Origin: Dongia sedimenti
Lineage (GTDB): Bacteria > Pseudomonadota > Alphaproteobacteria > Dongiales > Dongiaceae
Length of the DNA: 64,000 nt
Direction of reading: 5' to 3'
Assembly: GCA_030715195.1 (NCBI GenBank)
Contig: JAUYVI010000004.1
Coordinates: forward strand, 520,845 to 584,844
Shown piece after piece: positions 54,983 through 62,608 of the stretch. The notes beneath the pieces are model-generated. The model was not told the DNA's origin. It saw only the letters and a program-made list of their open reading frames with translations, and made no database searches. A program made the position numbers and the translations under genes. Within the stretch, counting starts at the first letter, position 1. Every line of letters starts with the position of its first letter.

Positions 54983-55516
54983 TCAGCGCCCGTGGCTGCC
55001 GTCGCTCACCAGCACCGCCATCAGCAGGGCGTTCTCCTTGCCGCGGTTGACCCAGGCATGGTTGGTGCCGCGCTGGATCACGCAGTCGAACGGCTTCAGG
55101 GTCCGCTCCTCTTTCTCGAGGACCAGCGTGATCTCGCCGGAGAGCAGGATGATGTAGTCGGTGGTCGGCGACTTGTGCATGGCCGGGTGCTTCGAGGTGT
55201 CCGGCTGCAGATGCGCGCCGTTCATCGCGGCGAACCATTCGGCGTTGGCCTTGCGCTTCTCGTCGTCGGAGAGATGCGCAAACTCGGATTCCGGCAGGAT
55301 CTCAAAATAGCGGAACAGGGTGCCGCCTTCCGGCGGCTCGAGCTGGGTCGACAGCGCACCGTGATCGATGCCGTCGGTGTGATTGACCTTGCCCTTGCCG
55401 GTGATCCAGAGCTCGGTCAGGACGGTGATGATGTTGTCGGCGATGCCGTCGATCATGACGCCGGATTTCCCTTCGGCGTCATTGGTGGTCACGATGCGGC
55501 GAATCTGTCTCAGCAT
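54983..55516 (-). CDS. Cupin-domain protein
   Basis: A 177-residue single-cupin protein. The N-terminal part is MLRQIRRIVTTNDAEGKSGV and the cupin blocks are MHKSPTTDYIILLSGEITLV and FDCVIQRGTNHAWVNRGKEN, with the metal-ligand histidine and acidic residues. The catalytic role is unknown; similar proteins are found beside sugar-acid and aromatic degradation genes. It is followed on the same strand by nothing close, and the SMP-30 gene upstream (55563-56465) reads in the same direction and is 46 bases away, so the two may be co-transcribed. Confidence 0.8.
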   Translation of the reverse strand: MLRQIRRIVTTNDAEGKSGVMIDGIADNIITVLTELWITGKGKVNHTDGIDHGALSTQLEPPEGGTLFRYFEILPESEFAHLSDDEKRKANAEWFAAMNGAHLQPDTSKHPAMHKSPTTDYIILLSGEITLVLEKEERTLKPFDCVIQRGTNHAWVNRGKENALLMAVLVSDGSHGR

Positions 55517-55562
55517 GCTGGTCTCCGGATTGGACGAGAAGGGGAGGGACGGCGTTCTTCGT

Positions 55563-56465
55563 TCAGCCGGCGAAGCGCGGCTCCGGAATGCCCTTCACGC
55601 CGAGACCGGTGACCGCGAACACGCCGCCGGCGGTCGCTTCCTTCTGCGGCACGCCCTTCATCGGGCGGCCCATCGAGGTGCAATAGAGGACGTCGAGATT
55701 CTTGCCGCCGAACATCACGCTGGTGAGGTTGCGGACCGGGAACTCGATCATGCGGTCGATCCGCCCATCCGGCGCGTAGCGGATGATGCGGCCGCCGAAC
55801 ACATGCGCGTTCCAGATGAAGCCCTCGGAATCCACGGTCGAGCCGTCGAACGTGCCGGGATGTTCCCAGGCGGTCAGGAATTTCCGGCGGTTCGAAACAT
55901 TGCCGGTCTCGATGTCGTAGTCGTAGGCGTACATCACCTTGTCGTAGGAGTCGCAGAAGTAGAAGGTCTTGTTGTCCGGGCTCCAGCACGGCCCGTTCGA
56001 GCACTTGATCCCGGAATCGAGCTTGTGGATCGAGAGGTCCGGATCGAGCCGGTAGAGCGCCGAGTTGCGCACCGGCCGCTGGCCGCGATTGGCGTCCTCG
56101 CGATCGTGGTCATAGGCCATGTAGCCGGCGAGGAAGCGGCCGCGGCGATCGACCTTGCCGTCGTTCAGCCGGTTCTCGGGCTCGTCGGCCTCGGGATCGC
56201 CGATATGGGTCAGCTTCTGCGTTTCGAAATCGTAGAGGCTGAAGCCGTTGGCGAGCGCCAGGACCGCGCCGCCTTTCTCGCGCAAAGCCATCGAGCCGAT
56301 ATGGGTCGGCACGAAGTAGCGCTTGACGTCGCTGCCGTCCTCCTTGGCGCTGTAGATCTCGGCCGCGGAACTGTCGATCCAGTAGAGCCTCTGCTCCTTC
56401 ACGTCCCAGAGCGGGCCCTCGCCCAGATGGTTCTTGGCGTCGACGATGCAGCGGATCTCGACCAT
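55563..56465 (-). CDS. SMP-30/gluconolactonase-family protein, second copy
   Basis: A 300-residue beta-propeller lactonase-like protein. Conserved segments are KNHLGEGPLWDVKEQRLYWI with the metal-ligand Glu, LNDGKVDRRGRFLAGYM with Asn/Asp, and CSNGPCWSPDNKTFYFCDSY. It is clearly a different subfamily from the SMP-30 protein at 53978. The divergent GntR gene (56671) and a TGTGATCACA palindrome in the gap suggest control by that regulator. Likely role: hydrolysis of a sugar lactone produced by oxidation of the sugar imported by the ABC system to the right. Confidence 0.9.
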   Translation of the reverse strand: MVEIRCIVDAKNHLGEGPLWDVKEQRLYWIDSSAAEIYSAKEDGSDVKRYFVPTHIGSMALREKGGAVLALANGFSLYDFETQKLTHIGDPEADEPENRLNDGKVDRRGRFLAGYMAYDHDREDANRGQRPVRNSALYRLDPDLSIHKLDSGIKCSNGPCWSPDNKTFYFCDSYDKVMYAYDYDIETGNVSNRRKFLTAWEHPGTFDGSTVDSEGFIWNAHVFGGRIIRYAPDGRIDRMIEFPVRNLTSVMFGGKNLDVLYCTSMGRPMKGVPQKEATAGGVFAVTGLGVKGIPEPRFAG

Positions 56466-56552
56466 GGCGTTCTCTCCCCAGAGCGGCGTTTGTCAGAGCG
56501 GTTTCTCGTTGCCACCGAGGATAGCCGGGCGCGGCCGGATGGCAATCCATTT

Positions 56553-56562
56553 TGTGATCACA
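56553..56562. promoter_or_regulatory. TGTGATCACA palindrome, probable GntR site
   Basis: A perfect 10-bp palindrome in the gap between the SMP-30 gene and the GntR gene. The same ten bases occur at 57488-57497 upstream of the first sugar-binding-protein gene, which suggests one regulator for both. Confidence 0.55.
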
Positions 56563-56670
56563 TATCGAAGATAGACAGTGTTTCAAACCGCGGCCGGCTG
56601 CTGTAGGCTCGTGCCCGAGGCTCTATGATGGGCCGGAGGCCGCGATTCGGCTGGGGTTTGAGAGAACGAG

Positions 56671-57405
56671 ATGGACGACAGGGTCAGACCGATCGACGTC
56701 ACCACCGTGCAGGAGCGGGTCTATCAGGAGCTGCGCAATGCGCTCTACCAAGGCCGTTTCATGCCGGGCGAGGTGCTGACCATCCGCGCCCTGGCCGCGG
56801 CGCTCGGCACCAGCCCGATGCCGGTCCGCGAGGCGATCCAGCGTCTGGTCACCGAGAACGCGCTGACCCAGCTGCCCAACCGCACCTTCCAGGTCGCGGC
56901 CCTGACGCTCGAAAATTACGACGAGTGGATCCGGGTCCGCTGCGAGGTCGAGGGCTATGCCGCGCAACGCGCCGCCCTGCGGGCGCGGCCCGGCATCTGC
57001 ACCGAGCTTCGCAAGATCAACCGCATCTTCGGCCAGGCGATCGAGGCGCGCGATGCCGGCGGGATGCTGGAAGGCAACCAGCACTTCCATTTCGCGGTCT
57101 ATGAAGCCGCGGATTCCGATGCGCTGCTGAAAATCATCGGCTCGCTCTGGCTGCGCTTCGGCCCGGTCCTCGCCTTCGTGCAGCATATCGAGGGCTCGAT
57201 CGAGATGTTCCGCCGCGGCGTCGCGGTGCATGAACGGGTGATCGCCGCCATGGAGCGGCATGACGCCAAGGAAGCGCGCTTCGCCCTGGCGCTCGACATC
57301 CGGGCTGCTGCCTCCTGGTTCCGCCGCCATCATTTTGGCGCCGGCGAAGAATTGCAGCCGGAGCCGCTGCAGCGCCGCGGCCTGGGTCAGGCCCGACCGC
57401 GCTGA
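56671..57405 (+). CDS. GntR-family (FCD) transcriptional regulator
   Basis: A 244-residue regulator. The N-terminal winged helix is VYQELRNALYQGRFMPGEVL, TIRALAAALGTSPMPVREAIQ, RLVTENALTQLPNRTFQV, typical of GntR. The C-terminal FCD effector-binding domain follows, with metal-site histidines in NQHFHFAVYEAADSDALL and VHERVIAAMERHD. FCD-type GntR proteins usually respond to organic acids or sugar acids. Its likely targets are the divergent SMP-30 gene and the downstream binding-protein gene, both with the TGTGATCACA palindrome. Confidence 0.9.
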   Translation: MDDRVRPIDVTTVQERVYQELRNALYQGRFMPGEVLTIRALAAALGTSPMPVREAIQRLVTENALTQLPNRTFQVAALTLENYDEWIRVRCEVEGYAAQRAALRARPGICTELRKINRIFGQAIEARDAGGMLEGNQHFHFAVYEAADSDALLKIIGSLWLRFGPVLAFVQHIEGSIEMFRRGVAVHERVIAAMERHDAKEARFALALDIRAAASWFRRHHFGAGEELQPEPLQRRGLGQARPR

Positions 57406-57486
57406 GCGCGGCTTCCTCCGCTCAAAATCACGACGTTGTCTGAATGACGGGTGCCGCCAAAGCAGCACAAGAGACTTTGATCCTAA

Positions 57487-57498
57487 CTGTGATCACAG
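57487..57498. promoter_or_regulatory. CTGTGATCACAG palindrome upstream of the first binding-protein gene
   Basis: A perfect 12-bp palindrome, extended by TAAC at 57484-57487 and GTTA at 57501-57504 as weaker outer arms. It contains the same TGTGATCACA as the site at 56553. It lies about 137 bases before the gene start, in a region with AT-rich promoter-like sequence. Confidence 0.6.
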
Positions 57499-57634
57499 AT
57501 GTTAGATAGAATATGTTGACGTCTGAAGTCGGGCTGGCATACTGGCGGGGACGCGGCCTCCAGGGTGAGACCGCGCAGGGGTGACGGACGGCCAGCGAAA
57601 TGAGCCGCCGTAACGACGAACCGGGAGGAATGCG

Positions 57635-58765
57635 ATGAAGCTTCAGTTTAAGTCGAGGATCGCGGCTGCCTGCGTGGCGGGCGCGATGGGTCTGGCGGCG
57701 TGGAACGGCGCGGCCGAGGCAGCCGACAAGTTCAAGATCTTCCTGTCGATGTCCTACATCGGCAACGATTGGCAGGCCGAGGCCGCCAACATGATCAAGG
57801 CCATGGCCTTGAGCAAAACCTATCGCGACAAGGTCGATCTGCAGGTCCAGGTCGCTGGGCCGAACGCGCAGCGCCAGATCCAGCAGATCAACGCCATGGT
57901 GCAGGCCGGCGCTCAGGCGATCATCGTCTATCCGATCTCGCCGACCGCGCTTAATCAGGTGGTGAAGAATGCCTGTGCCAAGGGCGTCGTGGTGGTCGCT
58001 TATGACTCGATCATCGAAGAGCCTTGCGCCTACAACGTCCATATCGACCAGAAGGCCTGGGGCAAGCAGTCGGCCGAGTGGCTGGTCGACAAGCTCGGCG
58101 GCAAGGGCAATGTGGTGATGGTGACCGGCGTGCCGGGCACCACGGTCGACACCCTGCGCAACGAAGGCGCCAAGGAAGTCTTCGCCAAGCATCCCGGTAT
58201 CAAGGTCATCGCCGAGGCCAACGGCATGTGGAGCCAGGCGGTCGCGCGCACCGAGCTCTCCAAGGTGGTGGCCACGCGGCCCTGGGACCAGATCGACGGG
58301 CTGTGGATGCAGGCCGGCTGCTACACCGCGAACTCGATGCAGAGCGAAGCCGGCATCGCCGACGACAAGCTCCGGCCCTGCGCCGGCGAAGCCTCCAACG
58401 GCGGCCGTATCCAGATGCTCCCCGTGGGCACCGAGGTCGAGGGCGCCAGCGGCACCTATCGGCCGATGGGCGCCAAGCGTTGGTCGTCCGGCTCGCAGAA
58501 CTTCACCGGCGCGCTGGCCTTGTCGCTGGCGGTGAAGAAGCTCGAGGGCAAGGAGATCCCGGCCCTGACCGACGTGCCGCAGACCATCGTGACCAACGAG
58601 AACATCAAGCTCTGCAAGGAAGGCTCCTGGGCGGAGATGAAGGCGGGCTGCAACGTGTTCCAGCCGGCGATCATCGCCAATCCGGGCTGGTTCGCCTCGG
58701 TCTATTCCGAGACCACGCCGGAGATCGGCCTGAACGCCGCGCTGGTGGGTCAGCCGGAAGAGTAA
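57635..58765 (+). CDS. Periplasmic sugar-binding protein of a ribose-type ABC transporter
   Basis: A 376-residue substrate-binding protein. A signal peptide with a hydrophobic core (IAAACVAGAMGLAAWNGAAEA) ends before ADKFKIF. The mature protein is the two-lobe sugar-binding type: SMSYIGNDWQAEAANMIKAM, VQAGAQAIIVYPISPTALNQ, DSIIEEPCAYNVHIDQKAWG, and GKGNVVMVTGVPGTTVDTLR. It is very similar to the protein at 59779. No transporter genes follow it directly; a GntR gene on the other strand intervenes. A hairpin follows the stop. The substrate is probably a sugar or sugar derivative. Confidence 0.9.
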   Translation: MKLQFKSRIAAACVAGAMGLAAWNGAAEAADKFKIFLSMSYIGNDWQAEAANMIKAMALSKTYRDKVDLQVQVAGPNAQRQIQQINAMVQAGAQAIIVYPISPTALNQVVKNACAKGVVVVAYDSIIEEPCAYNVHIDQKAWGKQSAEWLVDKLGGKGNVVMVTGVPGTTVDTLRNEGAKEVFAKHPGIKVIAEANGMWSQAVARTELSKVVATRPWDQIDGLWMQAGCYTANSMQSEAGIADDKLRPCAGEASNGGRIQMLPVGTEVEGASGTYRPMGAKRWSSGSQNFTGALALSLAVKKLEGKEIPALTDVPQTIVTNENIKLCKEGSWAEMKAGCNVFQPAIIANPGWFASVYSETTPEIGLNAALVGQPEE

Positions 58766-58772
58766 GTTGTGA

Positions 58773-58807
58773 GTTGGTCCCGTCGCGATGATCTCGGCGG
58801 GACCAAC
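58773..58807. terminator. Hairpin downstream of the first binding-protein gene
   Basis: GTTGGTCCCG (58773-58782) pairs perfectly with CGGGACCAAC (58798-58807) around a 15-base loop. No clean T run follows, so it may be a weak terminator or a transcript-stabilising end. Confidence 0.5.
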
Positions 58808-58816
58808 AAACTCTTA

Positions 58817-58847
58817 CGTCATGCCAAGGCTTGGCCTTGGGATGACG
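58817..58847. repeat. Small single-hairpin palindrome related to the repeat family
   Basis: CGTCATGCCAAGGCTTGGCC continued by TTGGGATGACG is a near-perfect hairpin with the same CGTCATG...ATGACG ends as the two-hairpin elements. It lies between the convergent binding-protein and GntR genes. Confidence 0.55.
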
Positions 58848-58888
58848 ACCGAGTGAGCGGAGATGGCGAGTTTCGAAAGATGCGCCGC

Positions 58889-59593
58889 TCAGGGCAGCAG
58901 TTTCAACAATCCCGCGGTGGCGGATTCGATGTCGCCGCGCAGATGGGCCGCGCAGGCTTCGGCGTCGCCGGCGCGGATCGCCTTGAGGATCAGCTTGTGC
59001 TCATGGTTGGCGTTGTCGTAGTTGCCGGCGCCGCGCACGCCATGCAGCAGATGGAAGTAGGGACTGACCTGCAGCCACAGGCCTTCGATCAGGGAGAGCA
59101 GGGTCGCCGATCCGGACGCGGCGTAGATCGTGAAATGGAAGTCGTGATTGCCCCGGACATAGGCCCTTGTGTCGCCATCCTCGACCGCCTTGGTCATGGT
59201 CTCGACCAGGGTCTCGAGCTTGGCGATCTCTTCCGGACCGATGAGCGGCGTCGCCCAGGAGGCGGCGAGGCTCTCGATCTCGACCCGCACCTTGGTGAGG
59301 TCGGTGAGGCGATCGGACTCCAATTCCGGGATGCCGACCGAGCGGCCCGAGATCACGCGCAGGGCGCCTTCCGCGGTCAGCCGCTGCAAGGCCTCGCGCA
59401 CCGGCATCGCGCTGACACCGAAGGCACCGGCCAGGCCCTGGATGGTGACGAGCTCGCCCGGCATCAGGCCGCCGTCGAGAATCATGGTCTTCAAGCGTCG
59501 ATAGATTTCCTCAGGCAGGGTCACACGCGCCACCTGCATCTGAGGCAGTGCGGAGGTGCGTCGTTTCGATCGCTGAGTCGTATCCATGGACAT
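58889..59593 (-). CDS. GntR-family (FCD) transcriptional regulator, second
   Basis: A 234-residue regulator. The winged helix is seen as EIYRRLKTMILDGGLMPGEL, VTIQGLAGAFGVSAMPVREA, LQRLTAEGALRVISGRSVGI; the FCD domain has NHDFHFTIYAASGSATLLSL and NANHEHKLILKAIRAGD. It differs from the GntR at 56671 though it is of the same family. It is divergent from the second binding-protein gene, so it probably controls the transporter there. A tandem TGATCA motif in the gap is its candidate site. Confidence 0.88.
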   Translation of the reverse strand: MSMDTTQRSKRRTSALPQMQVARVTLPEEIYRRLKTMILDGGLMPGELVTIQGLAGAFGVSAMPVREALQRLTAEGALRVISGRSVGIPELESDRLTDLTKVRVEIESLAASWATPLIGPEEIAKLETLVETMTKAVEDGDTRAYVRGNHDFHFTIYAASGSATLLSLIEGLWLQVSPYFHLLHGVRGAGNYDNANHEHKLILKAIRAGDAEACAAHLRGDIESATAGLLKLLP

Positions 59594-59669
59594 GCGTCGC
59601 TGCGGGTATCGCCTGGCTGAAAGTGCGTCAAGGAGGAACGCACTTGCTCGGCAGATGATATCTGATTTA

Positions 59670-59683
59670 TGATCAAATGATCA
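59670..59683. promoter_or_regulatory. Tandem TGATCA motif upstream of the second binding-protein gene
   Basis: TGATCA occurs at 59670-59675 and 59678-59683, two bases apart, between the GntR gene at 58889-59593 and the binding-protein gene starting at 59779. Each unit is a palindrome, so it is a plausible GntR operator. Confidence 0.4.
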
Positions 59684-59778
59684 AAAAGAAGTTTGGGCTC
59701 CGCGCCGATGTGGCCGCGGTCGGGGTCCTGGGCGCGCGACGCACCCGACGCAACCGGCTACGCGATGGGAGAGTGACT

Positions 59779-60912
59779 ATGAGATCCTGGAAAACGGGGT
59801 GGCGATTCGTTGCGGCTGGCGCCTTGGCGCTGGGCGTGATGGCCCAAGCGGGCTCCGCCGACGCAGCGGACAAGTTCAAAGTATTCCTGTCGATGTCCTA
59901 CATCGGCAATGACTGGCAGGCGGAAGCCGCGAACATGGTGAAGGCCATGGCCGCGCATAAGGATTTCGCCGACAAGATCGACCTCCAGGTTCAGGTCGCC
60001 GGGCCGAATGCCCAGCGCCAGATCCAACAGATCAACGCGATGGTCCAGGCCGGCGCCAAGGCGATCGTGGTCTATCCGATCTCGCCGACGGCGCTCAACG
60101 CCGTGGTGAAGAACGCCTGCAGCAAGGGCGTTATCGTCATCGCCTATGACGCGGCGATCGAGGAGCCCTGCGCCTACAACGTGACGATCGACCAGGAAGA
60201 GGCCGGCCGCGTCACCGCCGAATGGCTGGTGAAGAAGCTGAACGGCAAGGGCAACATCATCGCCATCACCGGCGTGCCGGGCACCTCGGTCGATACCTTG
60301 CGCACCAAGGCGGCCAAGGAAGTCTTCGCCAAGAACCCGGGCATCAAGATCGTTGCCGAAGCGGTCGGCATGTGGAGCCAGGCGGTCGCCCGCACCGAGC
60401 TCTCGAAGATCCTCGCCACCCATAACTGGAACGAGGTCAACGGGCTCTGGATGCAGGTCGGCTGCTACACCGCGAACGCGATGCAGCTCGAGGCCGGCAA
60501 GAAGATCGAAGAGCTGCTGCCTTGCGCGGGCGAAGGCTCGAATGGCGGCCGCATCCAGATGCTGCCGACCAGCGCCAAGGTGGAAGGCGGCGACACGCCG
60601 CCTTATGCGCCGCTGGGTGCCCCGCGCATCTCCTACGCCTCGCCGCCCTATTCGGGTGCCTTGGCGCTGAAGCTCGCGGTGCAGAAGCTGGAGGGCAAGG
60701 ACATTCCGAAGCTCACCACCTTGCCGCTGCCGATCGTCACCAACGAGACCATCAAGTATTGCGAGACCGGTTCCTGGGAAGAAATGAAGTCCGGCTGCAA
60801 CGCCTTCCCGCCGTCGCTCGTGCCGAATCCGGGTTGGTTTGCGTCGATCTTCTCCGACCAGACTCCGGAAGTCGGGTTCCAGGCCGCCCTGATCGGACAG
60901 CCTGAGCCCTAA
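59779..60912 (+). CDS. Periplasmic sugar-binding protein, second paralogue
   Basis: A 377-residue paralogue of the binding protein at 57635, with long identical stretches (SMSYIGNDWQAEAANM; VDLQVQVAGPNAQRQIQQIN corresponds here to IDLQVQVAGPNAQRQIQQIN). A signal peptide (RFVAAGALALGVMAQAGSADA) precedes ADKFKVF. It lies upstream of the ATPase and permease genes, so it is the natural binding partner of that transporter; the first paralogue may share it. A strong terminator separates it from the ATPase gene, so binding protein can be made in excess. I start it at the ATG at 59779 rather than the longer upstream frame. Confidence 0.9.
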   Translation: MRSWKTGWRFVAAGALALGVMAQAGSADAADKFKVFLSMSYIGNDWQAEAANMVKAMAAHKDFADKIDLQVQVAGPNAQRQIQQINAMVQAGAKAIVVYPISPTALNAVVKNACSKGVIVIAYDAAIEEPCAYNVTIDQEEAGRVTAEWLVKKLNGKGNIIAITGVPGTSVDTLRTKAAKEVFAKNPGIKIVAEAVGMWSQAVARTELSKILATHNWNEVNGLWMQVGCYTANAMQLEAGKKIEELLPCAGEGSNGGRIQMLPTSAKVEGGDTPPYAPLGAPRISYASPPYSGALALKLAVQKLEGKDIPKLTTLPLPIVTNETIKYCETGSWEEMKSGCNAFPPSLVPNPGWFASIFSDQTPEVGFQAALIGQPEP

Positions 60913-60928
60913 GTCGACCTCGACCTGT

Positions 60929-60962
60929 GCTGGGCGGCGCGCGCTGCGCCGCCCAGCTTTTT
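60929..60962 (+). terminator. Strong rho-independent terminator
   Basis: GCTGGGCGGCGC, loop GCGCT, GCGCCGCCCAGC gives a perfect 12-bp GC stem, followed by TTTTTC. It lies 17 bases after the binding-protein stop and 123 bases before the ATPase start, so partial read-through is likely to feed the downstream genes. Confidence 0.9.
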
Positions 60963-61084
60963 CTTCGGGAATGCGTGATGCTAGGCAGTGGATTTACAAT
61001 GTTGTCGTCACGGTCGGCCTTCGCCGACCATGACGGTCATAAGAGTGGCCCCGGCAAGTCCATTTCCAATGCGAACGCCACAGC

Positions 61085-62608
61085 ATGACGCAGCCCATCG
61101 CCATCGAAGCCGACCACGTCCGCAAGGCCTTCGGCGCCACGGTTGCGGTTGACGACGTTTCGTTCCAGGTGCCGGAAGCCAGCGTCCATGCCTTGCTGGG
61201 CGAGAACGGCGCCGGCAAGTCCACCATCGTCAAGCTGCTGAGCGGCCTGGTGACGCCCGACCAGGGCGGCTTCCGCGTGTTCGGCGAATCGGTCGCCTTG
61301 AAATCGCCGCGCGCGGCGCATCGCTGCGGCATCCAGACCGCCTTCCAGGAAATGACCCTGGTGCGCGACCTCACCGTGCTCGACAACGTGCTGCTGCCTT
61401 ACGCGCCGGCCAACCTGCTGGGCCTGGTCAAGCGCCGCGCCGCTCAAGATGCGGTCGCCAGGCATTTCGCCGAGCTCGGCCTCGAGAATATCGACCTGCA
61501 GGAAGAGGTCGGCGGACTCGATCTCGCGATCAAGCAGAAGATCGAGATCGCGCGCGCCATCTTCCGCAAGCCCCGGATCCTGCTGCTGGACGAGCCGACC
61601 TCGTCGCTGTCCGGCGGCGACGTCGATTGGCTGGGCGCGGTGATCGCGCGGGAGAAGGCGCGCGGCGCCACCGTCATCTTCATCTCGCACCGCCTGAAGG
61701 AAGTGCGCGACTTCTGCGATTCGCTGACCGTGCTCCGGAACGGCCAGCACATCGCCACCGGCAAGGTCGCCGATTTCGACGACGAGGAAGTGATCCGGAT
61801 GATCGTCGGCCGGTCGATCGGCCAGGCCTTCCCGGAGAAGCCGGCGAAGACCCATCAATCCGGCGCCGAAGTGCTGCGGGTCGAGGGCCTGGCGACTCTG
61901 GGCAAGCTGACCGACGCCTCCTTCGCGCTCCACAAGGGCGAGATCCTCGGCATCGCCGGGTTGCAGGGCATGGGCCAGCTCGAGCTCTTCCGCGCCTGCT
62001 TCGGCGCGGCGGAGATCACGGCGGGCGAGATCGCGGTGGACGGCAAGCCGGTCACCATCGCCAGCCCGACCGATGCGGTGCGCGCCAATATCGGCATCAG
62101 CCTGGTGCCGGAAGATCGCAAGACCGAGGCCCTGTTCCTGAAGCTCTCCGGCACCCAGAACACCTCGATCCCGGTGATCGAGCGCTTCTCCAAGTTCGGC
62201 TTCATCGACGTGAAGAAGGAGCAGGACGCGGTCGCCGCCGTGTTCCAGCGGGTCGAGGTCGCCGAACGCGCGCTCTGGACCCGGGCCGGCGCCTTTTCCG
62301 GCGGCAACCAGCAGAAGATCGCCATCGCGAAGTGGCTGCTGGCGGAAAGCCGCGTCCTGCTGCTCTACGATCCGACCCGCGGCATCGACGTCGGCACCAA
62401 GCACGAGCTCTATCGCCTGATGCGCCAATACGTCGAGGCCGGCGGCAGCATCCTGCTCTACTCGACCGAGATCCCGGAGCTGGTGCATCTGGCCGATCGC
62501 GTGCTGGTGCTCTATCAGGGCCGCGTGGCGAAGGAAGTATCCGGCAGCGAGCTCAACGAAGACTCGATCATGCGCGCCGCGCTCGGCCATGAGGGACGCG
62601 CGGCATGA
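61085..62608 (+). CDS. RbsA-type sugar ABC transporter ATPase
   Basis: A 507-residue protein with two tandem ABC ATPase domains, as in RbsA/MglA. The first has Walker A GENGAGKST (near residue 39) and Walker B RILLLDEPTSS, with a signature in LDLAIKQKIEIARAI. The second domain has no classical Walker A (IAGLQGMGQLELF) but keeps a signature GGNQQKIAIAKWLL and a Walker B-like VLLLYDPTRGIDVG, a normal asymmetry of this family. It energises sugar import with the permease encoded next, whose ATG overlaps its stop by four bases. Confidence 0.93.
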   Translation: MTQPIAIEADHVRKAFGATVAVDDVSFQVPEASVHALLGENGAGKSTIVKLLSGLVTPDQGGFRVFGESVALKSPRAAHRCGIQTAFQEMTLVRDLTVLDNVLLPYAPANLLGLVKRRAAQDAVARHFAELGLENIDLQEEVGGLDLAIKQKIEIARAIFRKPRILLLDEPTSSLSGGDVDWLGAVIAREKARGATVIFISHRLKEVRDFCDSLTVLRNGQHIATGKVADFDDEEVIRMIVGRSIGQAFPEKPAKTHQSGAEVLRVEGLATLGKLTDASFALHKGEILGIAGLQGMGQLELFRACFGAAEITAGEIAVDGKPVTIASPTDAVRANIGISLVPEDRKTEALFLKLSGTQNTSIPVIERFSKFGFIDVKKEQDAVAAVFQRVEVAERALWTRAGAFSGGNQQKIAIAKWLLAESRVLLLYDPTRGIDVGTKHELYRLMRQYVEAGGSILLYSTEIPELVHLADRVLVLYQGRVAKEVSGSELNEDSIMRAALGHEGRAA

